Shown: in pieces, positions 1-9,300 of the stretch
Numbering within the stretch: the stretch's first letter is position 1
How the letters are laid out: every line of letters starts with the position of its first letter
Source: Roseateles sp.
GTDB lineage: Bacteria > Pseudomonadota > Gammaproteobacteria > Burkholderiales > Burkholderiaceae_C
Length of the DNA: 64,000 nt
Direction: 5' to 3'
Assembly (NCBI GenBank): GCA_019234295.1
Contig: JAFALK010000046.1
Location: 85,172 to 149,171, forward strand
Made by a program: the position numbers and the translations under genes
Notes under the pieces: model-generated
Seen by the model: the letters and a program-made list of their open reading frames with translations, nothing else
The model's database searches: none
Told to the model about the DNA's origin: nothing

Positions 1-872
1 CGCTCGCGCTGATCGGCACGCCGTTCTTCGCCGGTTTCTATTCCAAGGACTCCATCATCGAGGCCGTGCACGCCAGCCACCTGCCGGGCGCGGGCTTCGC
101 CTACTTCGCCGTCATCGCCGGCGTGTTCGTGACGGCCTTCTACTCGTTCCGGATGTATTTCCTCGTCTTCCATGGCAAGGAGAACTTCCACCACAAGCCC
201 TTCCCGGGCGAGCACGACCATCACGACGACCATGGCCACGGTCACGACCACACGCCGCACGAATCGCGCTGGGTTGTGACGGTGCCGCTGATCCTGCTGG
301 CCATCCCCTCGGTGATCATCGGCGGCTGGACCATCGGCCCGATGCTGTACGGCGACTTCTTCAAGGACTCGATCAGCTTCAACCTCGAAGCCCATCCGGC
401 CATGGAAGAGCTGGCGCACGACTTCCACGAAGTGGGTGGCGCCCTGGGCATGGGGCTGCACTCTTTCACGAGCCTGCCGTTCGTGCTGGCGGCGCTGGGC
501 GTGGCCTCGGCATTTGCCTGCTACATGGTCTGGCCGCAGATCCCGGCTACCTTCGCCCGCGTGTTGCGCCCGCTGATCGTCGTCCTGGAGAACAAGTACT
601 TCATGGACTGGATCAACGAGAACATCCTCGCCCGCCTGGCCCGCGTGCTCGGCACTGTGGCCTGGAAGGCCGGCGACCAGGGCGTGATCGACGGCGTGAT
701 CATCAACGGCTCGGCCCGCACCATCGGCGGCATCGCCGGCCTGGTGCGCCGAGTGCAGACCGGCTTCTTGTACTGGTACGCACTGATGATGATTCTCGGC
801 GTCATCGCCCTGATGACCTGGCAGCTCTGGCCTTATATCGGGCCTCAATTCAAGTCCCTGGTGGGCTTCTAA
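1..872 (+). CDS. nuoL: NADH-quinone oxidoreductase subunit L, 3' part
   Basis: C-terminal 290 or so codons of the large antiporter-like membrane subunit of respiratory complex I, which couples NADH:quinone electron transfer to proton pumping. The frame is open from base 3 and begins with LALIGTPFFAGFYSKDSII, a signature of the NuoL/ND5 family, so the gene starts outside the window. A His/Asp-rich loop (HDHHDDHGHGHDH) lies between membrane segments. The lateral amphipathic helix region and a last membrane helix precede the stop. nuoM follows after 18 bases, as in standard nuo operons. The first in-frame GTG at 66 is an internal codon, not the start. Confidence 0.97.
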   Translation, partial: LALIGTPFFAGFYSKDSIIEAVHASHLPGAGFAYFAVIAGVFVTAFYSFRMYFLVFHGKENFHHKPFPGEHDHHDDHGHGHDHTPHESRWVVTVPLILLAIPSVIIGGWTIGPMLYGDFFKDSISFNLEAHPAMEELAHDFHEVGGALGMGLHSFTSLPFVLAALGVASAFACYMVWPQIPATFARVLRPLIVVLENKYFMDWINENILARLARVLGTVAWKAGDQGVIDGVIINGSARTIGGIAGLVRRVQTGFLYWYALMMILGVIALMTWQLWPYIGPQFKSLVGF

Positions 873-890
873 GCGAGGCGGAGAACAAGA

Positions 891-2363
891 ATGGGAATTT
901 TGAGTCTTGCCATTTTCCTGCCCATCGTGGCGGGAGCTGCCTTGCTCTTGCTGGGCAAGGCCGAACAGGCCAAGCTGGTGCGCTGGCTTGCGCTGGGCGC
1001 CTCCATCGCGAGCTTCGTGGTGACGCTGCCGCTGATCAACAGCTTCGACCTCGGCACCGCGGCCATGCAGTTCGTCGAGAACTACGCCTGGATCGAGCGC
1101 TTCAACATCCACTACCACCTGGGCGTGGACGGCATCTCCATGTGGTTCGTGCCGCTGACGGCCTTCATCACCGTGATCGTGGTGATCGCGGCCTGGGAGG
1201 TGATCGAGTCGCGCGTGAACCAGTACATGGGCGCCTTCTTGATCCTCTCCGGCCTGATGGTTGGCGTGTTCTCGGCGCTGGACGGCATGCTGTTCTACGT
1301 GTTCTTCGAGGCTACGCTGATCCCGATGTACATCATCATCGGTGTCTGGGGCGGGCCGAACCGCGTCTACGCGGCCTTCAAGTTCTTCCTCTACACGCTG
1401 GCCGGCTCACTGCTGATGCTGATCGCGCTGCTGTACCTGTACGTGAAGTCCGCGGGCAGCTTCGAGATCCTCGAATGGCACAAGCTACCGCTGCCGATGG
1501 ACGTGCAGACCCTGCTGTTCTTCGCCTTCCTGGCCGCGTTCTCGGTGAAGGTGCCGATGTGGCCGGTGCACACCTGGCTGCCGGACGCCCACGTCGAGGC
1601 GCCCACAGGTGGCTCGATGGTGCTGGCTGCCATCATGCTCAAGCTCGGCGCCTACGGTTTCCTGCGCTTCTCGCTGCCCATCGCGCCCGACGCCGCTCAT
1701 CACTGGTCCTGGCTGATCATCGGCATGTCGCTGACGGCTGTGGTCTACGTGGGCCTGGTGGCCCTGGTGCAGAAGGACATGAAGAAGCTCGTGGCCTACT
1801 CCTCAGTGGCGCACATGGGCTTCGTGACCCTGGGGTTCTTCATCTTCAACGCACTCGGCGTTCAAGGAGCTCTTGTTCAGATGATCTCGCACGGCTTCGT
1901 GTCGGGCGCGATGTTCCTGTGCATCGGTGTGCTCTACGACCGCGTGCACAGCCGTGAGATCGCGGCCTACGGCGGCGTGGTCAACACCATGCCCAAGTTC
2001 GCCGCACTGGCCCTGTTCTTCGCCATGGCCAATTGCGGCCTGCCCGCCACGGCCGGCTTCGTGGGTGAGTGGATGGTGATTCTGGGCTCGGTGGGCTACC
2101 AGTTCTGGATCGGTGCCATCGCCGCCACCGCCCTGGTCTTCGGTGCGGCCTACACGCTGTGGATGTACAAGCGCGTCTACTTCGGCGGCGTCACGAACGA
2201 CAACGTCAAGGAGCTCGCCGACATCAACGGCCGCGAATTCCTGATGCTCGCCGTGCTGGCCCTGGCCACGCTCTACATGGGTCTGTATCCCAAGCCCTTC
2301 ACGGACGTGATGCAGGTCTCGGTCGCCGAGTTGCTCAAGCACGTGGCCCAAAGCAAGCTGTAA
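891..2363 (+). CDS. nuoM: NADH-quinone oxidoreductase subunit M
   Basis: Second antiporter-like proton-pumping subunit of complex I in the inner membrane. 490 residues, normal for the family, with about 14 hydrophobic segments. Family signatures are visible: the LGVDGISMWFVPLTAF region near the N-terminus, VKVPMWPVHTWLPDAHVEAPTGGSMVLAAIMLKLG in the middle (conserved charged and polar residues of the proton channel) and the KKLVAYSSVAHMGFV stretch. A purine-rich GGAG lies just upstream of the ATG. It sits between nuoL and nuoN in one operon with gaps below 20 bases. Confidence 0.98.
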   Translation: MGILSLAIFLPIVAGAALLLLGKAEQAKLVRWLALGASIASFVVTLPLINSFDLGTAAMQFVENYAWIERFNIHYHLGVDGISMWFVPLTAFITVIVVIAAWEVIESRVNQYMGAFLILSGLMVGVFSALDGMLFYVFFEATLIPMYIIIGVWGGPNRVYAAFKFFLYTLAGSLLMLIALLYLYVKSAGSFEILEWHKLPLPMDVQTLLFFAFLAAFSVKVPMWPVHTWLPDAHVEAPTGGSMVLAAIMLKLGAYGFLRFSLPIAPDAAHHWSWLIIGMSLTAVVYVGLVALVQKDMKKLVAYSSVAHMGFVTLGFFIFNALGVQGALVQMISHGFVSGAMFLCIGVLYDRVHSREIAAYGGVVNTMPKFAALALFFAMANCGLPATAGFVGEWMVILGSVGYQFWIGAIAATALVFGAAYTLWMYKRVYFGGVTNDNVKELADINGREFLMLAVLALATLYMGLYPKPFTDVMQVSVAELLKHVAQSKL

Positions 2364-2380
2364 ACAGGAGCCACAAGAAA

Positions 2381-3862
2381 ATGAACACCATGAACTGGCT
2401 CGCGGTCTACCCCGAAATCCTCCTGGTCTGCATGGCCTGCCTCGTGGCCATCGCCGACCTCTTCATCACCGACCCCGCCCGGCGCGTGACGTACTGGCTC
2501 ACCCAGGCCTCGCTGGCCGTCGTGGCCGTCATGCACCTGGTCAACTTCGGCGACGGCCTGACGGTCTACGCCATGCAGGGCATGGTCGTGGCCGACCCCA
2601 TGGGCCACCTGCTGGCCGTGTTCTCCTGCGTGGCCACGATGGCGACGCTGGTCTATGCGAGGCCTTACGCGGCCAGCCGCGAGATGCTCAAGGGGGAGCT
2701 CTTCACCCTCAGCATGTTCTCGCTGCTCGGCATCAACGTCATGCTGGCGGCCAACAACTTGCTCGTGGTCTACCTCGGCCTCGAGCTGATGACGCTGTCG
2801 CTGTACGCGCTCGTGGCCCTGCGCCGCGACCACGCCGTCTCGACCGAAGCGGCGATGAAGTACTTTGTGCTCGGCGCGCTGGCCAGCGGGTTCTTGCTCT
2901 ACGGCCTGTCGATGATGTACGGCGCCACCGGCTCGCTGTCCATCCCGGAAGTCTTCAAGGAGATCAGCCGCGGCGCGCCCAACATGGCCGTGCTCGTCTT
3001 TGGCATCGTCTTCGTCGTCGCCGGCCTGGCCTTCAAGCTCGGCGCCGCGCCTTTCCACATGTGGGTGCCCGACGTCTACACGGGCGCTCCCACGGCCGTC
3101 ACGCTGCTGATCGGTGCGGCGCCCAAGCTGGCAGCCTTCGGCATCACCATGCGTTTGCTGGTGGAGGGCATGATGGGCCGCGCCGAGGAATGGCAGCAGA
3201 TGCTGATCGTGCTGGCCGTCGCCTCGCTCGTCATCGGCAACCTGGCCGCGATCGCGCAGACCAACTTCAAACGTCTGCTGGCCTACTCGACCATCGCGCA
3301 GATGGGCTTCATGCTGCTGGCTCTGGCCTCCGGCGTGATCGACGGTAGCGGCGCCAACGGCCAGAACTCCTACAGCTCGGCCATGTTCTATGCGGTCACG
3401 TACGTGCTGACGACGCTGGGCACCTTCGGCATGGTCATGCTGATGTCTCGTGCCGGCCATGAGGCCGAGGAGATCAAGGACCTGGCCGGCCTGGGCAAGC
3501 GCAGCCCCTGGTTCGCGCTGGTGCTGACCATCTTCATGTTCTCGCTCGCCGGCATTCCGCCGACGGCCGGCTTCTACGCCAAGCTCGCCGTGCTGCAGGC
3601 CGTCGTGGCTACGGGCTCGACCTTCTACCTGCAGCTGGCCGTCGGTGCCGTGGTGCTGTCGCTGATCGGTGCCTTCTACTACCTGCGCGTGGTCAAGGTC
3701 ATGTTCTTCGACGAACCGCTCGACGGCCAGCCCCTGGCCGCCCCGGCCGACGCCAAGCTTGTCATGTCGCTCAACGGCGTGGCCGTGCTGGCCTTCGGCA
3801 TTGTGCCCGGCGGCCTCATGGCTTGGTGCGTCTACGCAATCCGCCAGGCGCTCACCACCTGA
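2381..3862 (+). CDS. nuoN: NADH-quinone oxidoreductase subunit N
   Basis: Third antiporter-like proton-pumping subunit of complex I. The protein from this ATG is 493 residues. The open frame extends further upstream into nuoM, but ATG 2381 is preceded by CAGGAG and gives the typical N-terminus MNTMNWLAVYPEILL. Conserved channel motifs are seen: LGLELMTLSLYALVAL, LAFKLGAAPFHMWVPDVYTGAPTAV and RLLAYSTIAQMGFML. The stop TGA overlaps the next ATG by one base, which suggests translational coupling with the DUF2818 gene. Together with nuoL and nuoM it closes the nuo operon. Confidence 0.97.
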   Translation: MNTMNWLAVYPEILLVCMACLVAIADLFITDPARRVTYWLTQASLAVVAVMHLVNFGDGLTVYAMQGMVVADPMGHLLAVFSCVATMATLVYARPYAASREMLKGELFTLSMFSLLGINVMLAANNLLVVYLGLELMTLSLYALVALRRDHAVSTEAAMKYFVLGALASGFLLYGLSMMYGATGSLSIPEVFKEISRGAPNMAVLVFGIVFVVAGLAFKLGAAPFHMWVPDVYTGAPTAVTLLIGAAPKLAAFGITMRLLVEGMMGRAEEWQQMLIVLAVASLVIGNLAAIAQTNFKRLLAYSTIAQMGFMLLALASGVIDGSGANGQNSYSSAMFYAVTYVLTTLGTFGMVMLMSRAGHEAEEIKDLAGLGKRSPWFALVLTIFMFSLAGIPPTAGFYAKLAVLQAVVATGSTFYLQLAVGAVVLSLIGAFYYLRVVKVMFFDEPLDGQPLAAPADAKLVMSLNGVAVLAFGIVPGGLMAWCVYAIRQALTT

Positions 3863-4167
3863 TGGACCAATCGGCTGCGATCTGGGCGGTCCTCGTGGCC
3901 GCGGCGCTCGCGGCCAACTGGCCTTATTTCAGCGAGCGCGTCCTCCTGGTGGGGCCGCGCCGCGCGCCCAAGAATGCCTGGTGGCGCTTGCTGGAGCTGG
4001 TGCTGCTGGGCATTGCCACTCTGTGCCTGGGCTTCGGGCTGGAGTCCTACCTGGGCCAGCGCCAGTCGCAGGGCTGGGCGTTCTACGCAGCGGCCGGCTT
4101 CCTGTTCATCACGCTGGGATTCCCGGGCTTCGTATGGCGCTACTTGCGCAAGCACCGCGATGAGTGA
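3862..4167 (+). CDS. DUF2818 family small membrane protein
   Basis: 101-residue protein with three hydrophobic segments (about residues 7-20, 43-60 and 72-92), hence an inner-membrane protein. The ATG overlaps the nuoN stop (TGATG). DUF2818 genes are typically found right behind nuoN in betaproteobacteria, and this placement supports the call. Its molecular role is not established; a part in assembly or stability of complex I is only a guess from position. It ends overlapping the NUDIX gene by 8 bases. Confidence 0.85.
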   Translation: MDQSAAIWAVLVAAALAANWPYFSERVLLVGPRRAPKNAWWRLLELVLLGIATLCLGFGLESYLGQRQSQGWAFYAAAGFLFITLGFPGFVWRYLRKHRDE

Positions 4168-4732
4168 CGAACACCTGACCGAGACGCTGCTGTCTTCGGA
4201 GTCGGTGTATGAGGGGAACTTCCTCAAGGTCCACCGTGACCGCGTTCGCCTGCCCAATGGCCGTGAGGCCAGCCGCGAGTTCATCCGCCACCCCGGCGCA
4301 GTCATGATCGTCCCGTTGATGGAGGACGGTTCGCTGCTGGTGGAGCGCCAGTACCGCTACCCGATGGGCCAAGTCATGCTTGAGTTCCCGGCCGGCAAGC
4401 TCGATCCCAACGAGACGCCCTTGGTCTGTGGCCAGCGCGAATTGTTGGAGGAAACAGGTTACTCGGCCCGTGAATGGGCCTACGCCGGGGTGCTGCACAA
4501 CGCCATCGCCTACTCCGACGAAGGCATCCACATCTTCTTCGCCCGTGGCCTGAGTGCCGGCGAGCGCCACCTGGACGAAGGCGAGTTCTTGGACATCGTC
4601 ACACACACGCCGGCCGAGCTCGATGCCCTGGCCTGCGCGGGTTTGCTGACCGACGCCAAGACCTTGATCGGCCTGCTGTGGCTCAGCCGCTGGCAAAGCG
4701 GCCAATGGACTCTGCCGTGGCAATCGTCCTGA
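4160..4732 (+). CDS. NUDIX hydrolase, ADP-ribose pyrophosphatase type
   Basis: 190-residue cytoplasmic enzyme predicted to hydrolyse ADP-ribose or related nucleoside diphosphate sugars to AMP plus ribose 5-phosphate. The full Nudix box is present: G-x5-E-x7-R-E-L-x-E-E-T-G-Y within GKLDPNETPLVCGQRELLEE (start of box) at about residues 80-103. The upstream EFPAGKLD and the N-terminal ERQYRYP region fit the ADPRase subfamily. ATG 4160 overlaps the DUF2818 end. The longer open frame upstream is a shadow of DUF2818. Exact substrate cannot be read from sequence. Confidence 0.92.
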   Translation: MSDEHLTETLLSSESVYEGNFLKVHRDRVRLPNGREASREFIRHPGAVMIVPLMEDGSLLVERQYRYPMGQVMLEFPAGKLDPNETPLVCGQRELLEETGYSAREWAYAGVLHNAIAYSDEGIHIFFARGLSAGERHLDEGEFLDIVTHTPAELDALACAGLLTDAKTLIGLLWLSRWQSGQWTLPWQSS

Positions 4733-5103
4733 ACTTGCAATGCGCGGCCGGCCATGCCTTCGAGGGCTGGTTCGGATCTGCAGAGGACTGCGACGCCCAG
4801 CAGGCGAGGGGGCTGCTCAGCTGCCCGGTCTGCGCGAACGGCGAAGTCAAGCGCATGCCGAGCGCGCCGCGTATCCAGGTCGGCGCGCCAGCGCCCGATC
4901 CCCGGCAGTTGTTGCGGCAGCTCCGCAGCCAGTCGGAAGATGTGGGCGAGCGTTTCGCCGAAGAAGCGCGCCGCATCCACCACGGCAAGGCGCCCGAACG
5001 GGCCATCCGCGGCCAAGCCAGCCTCGACGAAACGCGCGACTTGCTGGAGGAGGGGATTGCGGTCCTACCGCTCCCGGCGCTGTCGGACGACTCGCTGCAC
5101 TGA
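4705..5103 (+). CDS. DUF1178 family protein
   Basis: 132-residue cytoplasmic protein of unknown function. The N-terminus IVLNLQCAAGHAFEGWF with a later CPVC forms the Cys pattern typical of DUF1178 proteins, suggesting a small zinc-ribbon; a basic stretch VKRMPSAPRIQVG follows. It overlaps the NUDIX gene by 28 bases if ATG 4705 is used; GTG 4717 gives an N-terminus closer to the usual family start and is an equally good choice. It is the last gene of the compact nuo tail. Confidence 0.85.
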   Translation: MDSAVAIVLNLQCAAGHAFEGWFGSAEDCDAQQARGLLSCPVCANGEVKRMPSAPRIQVGAPAPDPRQLLRQLRSQSEDVGERFAEEARRIHHGKAPERAIRGQASLDETRDLLEEGIAVLPLPALSDDSLH

Positions 5104-5169
5104 CGTTTCGTCGCTCCCAGCTGCATCCCGTCGGCCCAATCCCCCGGTCGTCGCCCGACTTTTGGCATA

Positions 5170-5182
5170 GGGGGGGGGCCCC
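5170..5182. repeat. Homopolymer G9 followed by C4
   Basis: Nine G then four C in the 123-base gap between DUF1178 and the RND adaptor gene, about 45 bases before the adaptor ATG. It lies between a weak -35-like TTTGGC (5161-5166) and a -10-like TAGGAT (5185-5190). Homopolymers of this length are prone to slippage. Confidence 0.6.
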
Positions 5183-5226
5183 TTTAGGATGCTTGAGTTT
5201 TCACAAATCCGCCGTCTGGAGAAGAG

Positions 5227-6381
5227 ATGAATCACCGTCTGCGCGCCCCCATCGCCCGCCCTCTGCTTGCCTTGGCTGTCGTCGCCGCGCTCACGACTCT
5301 GGCCGGCTGCCAGAAGTCCGGCGCCAAGGAGGACAAGGACAAGCTGCCGCCCGCCCTGCAACTCGCCGCCGAGGACAAGCTTGTCATGGGCGAAAGCGAG
5401 TTCAGCGATGGTCCGTTGATCACGGGCTCCGTCCAGGCCGAGCGCCGCGCTGACCTGCGCGCTGAAGTGGCTGCGGTGGTCCAGCAGGTCTTCAAGGAGA
5501 ACGGCGAGTTCGTCCACAAGGGCGATCTGCTGGTGCGCCTTGACGCCACCTCGATCCGCGACAGTCTGAACTCGGCCGAGGAAGCCGTGCGCGCAGCGCG
5601 CGAAACCTACGCGCAGGCCGATCGGCAGTACCAGCGCCAGAAGACGCTCCAGGCCGAGGGCATGATCTCCCAGCAGGCCTTGGACGACGCCGCGAACCGC
5701 CGCACCACGGCCCAGAGCGACCGCGTGGCGGCCGAGGCGCGGCTGGTGGCAGCGCGCCAGCAGCTCGACCGCACCGAGGCCCGGGCCCCATTCGACGGCA
5801 TCGTCAGCGAGCGCCAGGTCTCGGCCGGCGACACCGCCCAGGTGGGCAAGGCACTGCTCAAGGTGATCGACCCGTCGAGCATGCGATTCGAGGGTTACGT
5901 CTCGGCTGACCAGCGTGCCAACCTCAAGATCGGCCAAGTGGTGGACCTCAAGGTCATCGGTCTCGCGCAAAGCCAGCTGGAAGGCAAGATTCGCCGCATC
6001 GACGTGGCCGCCGACCCGGTGAGCCGCCAGGTCGCCGTGATCGTCGACTTTGCCGATCCGCGCTTGGCCAACGTGGCCGGCCTCTACGGCGAAGGCCACG
6101 TGCGCACCACCAGCACCGCTGCCCTGATGCTCGGCGAATCCGACCTGCAGCGCGATGGCGACGCCGCTTTCGCTTGGGTCGTGAAGGACAGCAAGCTGCA
6201 TCGCCAGCCGATCAAGCTTGGTGAGCGCGATTCGCGCAGCGGCGCCTTTCTCGTGACCGCGGGCCTGGCAACCGGCGACACGCTGATCCGCAATCCCAGC
6301 CGCACCCTCGTCGAAGGCACACCGGTGCAGGCCTCGGCCCGCGCTTCGGCCCCGGCGGCCAGCGGCGCCAAGGGAGCCTGA
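5227..6381 (+). CDS. RND efflux periplasmic adaptor (membrane fusion lipoprotein)
   Basis: 384-residue adaptor of a tripartite RND efflux pump. The N-terminus has a signal peptide ending in a lipobox (LAGC, Cys29), so it should be an inner-membrane-anchored periplasmic lipoprotein. Then come the barrel-sandwich half (SVQAERRADLRAEVAAVV), a coiled-coil hairpin (about residues 120-180), the returning lipoyl half (ARAPFDGIVSERQVSAGD) and beta-barrel and membrane-proximal parts. RBS GGAGAAGAG precedes the ATG. The pump gene follows 4 bases later. No outer-membrane channel gene is adjacent, so a TolC-type partner must be encoded elsewhere. Substrate unknown. Confidence 0.93.
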   Translation: MNHRLRAPIARPLLALAVVAALTTLAGCQKSGAKEDKDKLPPALQLAAEDKLVMGESEFSDGPLITGSVQAERRADLRAEVAAVVQQVFKENGEFVHKGDLLVRLDATSIRDSLNSAEEAVRAARETYAQADRQYQRQKTLQAEGMISQQALDDAANRRTTAQSDRVAAEARLVAARQQLDRTEARAPFDGIVSERQVSAGDTAQVGKALLKVIDPSSMRFEGYVSADQRANLKIGQVVDLKVIGLAQSQLEGKIRRIDVAADPVSRQVAVIVDFADPRLANVAGLYGEGHVRTTSTAALMLGESDLQRDGDAAFAWVVKDSKLHRQPIKLGERDSRSGAFLVTAGLATGDTLIRNPSRTLVEGTPVQASARASAPAASGAKGA

Positions 6382-6385
6382 TGCC

Positions 6386-9300
6386 ATGCTGATCTCAGAT
6401 TTCGCCATCAAGAAGCCGCTGGCAACGGTGGTCTTCATCATCAGCATCATGGCCTTGGGCCTCCTGGCGCTGTCCAAGCTCAAGGTCAACCAGAACCCGG
6501 ACGTCCAGATTCCCATCCTGGTCGTCATCGTTCCCTATCCGGGCGCCTCGCCCGAGACTGCGGAGCGCGAGATCGTGAACCGTCTGGAGCGGCCACTGCA
6601 GGCTGTTTCGGGCGTCACCGAAGTGCAGGCCAACGCCCAGGAAGGGCAGGCCGTCTTCGTCATGAAGTTCGACTTCAAGAAGAACCTGATCGAGGCCACA
6701 GACGACGTACGCAATGCGATCGCCCAAGTGCGCTACTACCTGCCTCAGGAGATGCGCGAGCCCATCGTCCAGCGCGTCGACCCTTCGGCCGACCCGATCA
6801 TGCAGCTCTCGCTGGAATCCAGCACGCTGAGCCATGCCGAGATCTCGCGTATCGCCGAGGACGACCTGGCCGACAAGTTCCGCGCCATCAACGGCGTGGG
6901 CACGGTGGAAATCTACGGCTCGCTGAACCGCGAGCTGTCGGTGCTGCTGTCGGGCCAGAAGCTGCGGGAGTTCAACGTCTCGGTCACAGAGGTCGTCAGC
7001 GCGCTGCGCAACCAGAACATGTCGGCCCCGGTCGGCAAAGTCCGGGGCGAATTCGAAGACCAGAGCATCCGCCTGATCGGCCGCGTGCCCACGCCGGCGG
7101 AGTTCAACGCCATCGTCGTTCGCAAGAGCGCCACCGGTGAACTCGTGCGCCTGGGCCAAGTGGCCCAGATCGAAGACGGCTTCGCCGAGCGGGCCCATCT
7201 GTCGGTGCGCAACACACGCCCCAATGTCGGCATCAACATCACCCGTTCGCGTGAGGCGTCGACGGTCAGCGTGGCCAAGGCGGTGCGCAAGATCATCGAG
7301 GACACTCGCAAGACCCTGCCCCAGGGCACGACGCTGGACATCATTGACGACGGCGGCGAGCACGCCCAGGACAGCCTGAACAACGTGGTGGACGCGCTCG
7401 CCCTGGGCGCAGGCCTGACCATCTTCGTTGTCTATGTGTTCCTGAACAGCTGGCGCTCGACGCTGATCACGGCCACGTCGCTGCCGACCTCGGTCATCGC
7501 CGCCTTCATCGCCGTCTGGCTGTGCGGATTCACGCTCAACTTCATGAGCCTGCTGGGCCTGTCGCTGGCCATCGGCGTGTTGATTGATGACGCCATCGTG
7601 GTGCGCGAGAACATCGTGCGCCACATGGAGCGCGGTGCCGACCGCCGCACCGCCGCCTTCAAGGGCACGGCTGAGATCGGTCTGGCCGTCGCCGCCACCA
7701 CCTTCTCCATCGTCGCCGTGTTCGTGCCCGTCGCCTTCATCCCCGGCATCTCGGGCGAGTGGTTCCGCCCGTTCGCGCTGACCGTCGTGGCCTCGGTGCT
7801 GGTGAGCCTGCTGATCTCCTTCACGCTCGACCCCATGCTGTCGGCTTTCTGGGGCGACCCCCCGGGCCACCATTTGGCGCCCAAGAAGGGCATCTCGCTG
7901 TGGCTTCAGAAGTTCAACCACTGGTTCGATCACCAAGCCGACCGCTACGGCGACGTGATCGCCTGGGCGCTCCATCATCGTCGCATCATGGGCGCGATCG
8001 CTGCACTCAGTTTCGTGGGCGCCATTGCACTGCAGTACCAGTTCGGTGGCACCGAGTTCGTTCCGAAATCTGACTTCGGCTTCATCGCCGTCGATGTCCG
8101 CACGCCGCCCAGCGCCAGTCTCGAATATGCGCGCAAGAAGTTCGCCGCCGTCGAGGCAATCGCCCGCCAGGTCCCCGAGGTGAAGAGCACCGACAGCGGG
8201 ATCAACAGCGTCGGCGGCAAGATCTGGATCGGTCTTGGCAAGAGCACGGAGCGCAAGCGCAACGCCCAGGAGATCGCCGCCGACCTGCGCGAGCGCCTCA
8301 GGGTGCTGACGGGCGCCGAGTACGTGGTCCTGGATGACCTGAACAACGGTGCGCAAAAGCCCGTGCAGATCAACTTCTACGGCACCGACACGCGCACGCT
8401 GATGTCCATGACCGAGGACTATATGCAGCGCCTGCGCAAGGTGCCGGGTGCGGTGGACGTGGGCCTGTCGCGCCAGGACACGCAGGACGAAATCCAGATC
8501 GAGCTGCACCGCGGCCTGGCCAATGCCATGGGCATTTCGGTCGGTGATGCTGCCAATGCGCTGCGCGTGGCCTTCGCCGGCCTGCAGGTCGGCGACTGGA
8601 TCGACCCCACCGGCAAGACTCGCGACGTGTCCGTGCGCCTGCAGGCTTCCGACCGCGTGGACGCCGCCAATATCGAGCGCCTGCCCATCACCGTGGCCGG
8701 CACCGGCCAGATGGTGCCGCTGGGCCAGATTGCCACCATCACCATGGGCAAGGGCCCGGCCGGCATCCAGCACCTGGACGGCAAGCGCACGGTCGGAGTC
8801 AGCGCCAACGTGCAGGGTCGGGCGGCCGGCGAAGTCTCCGCCGACGCCATGAAGTTGGCCCAGGCCATGAGCTTCCCGCCCGGATATGGCATCAAGCTCG
8901 GCGGCGCGTCCAAGGATCAGGAAGAGGTGTTCGGCTCGCTGGGCATCGGCCTGATCTCGGGCATTGGCCTGATGTACCTGGTGCTCGTGATCCAGTTCAA
9001 CTCGTTCACCGCACCACTGGCCGTGATGCTCTCGCAGCCCCTGTCGCTGATCGGCGTGGTGCTGGCGCTCCTGATCACGAAGGGCACGCTGAACCTGATG
9101 AGCCTGATCGGCATCGTGATGCTGGCAGGCCTGGTCGCCAAGAACGCCATCCTGCTGCTCGACGCCGCGCGCGCCGAGGAGAGGGCCGGCGTACCGCGCG
9201 AGGAGGCCCTGATGCACGCGGGCCGCAAGCGTTTCCGCCCGATCCTGATGACGACCTTTGCGCTGATCGCTGGCATGCTGCCGGTGGCTATCGGCATGGG

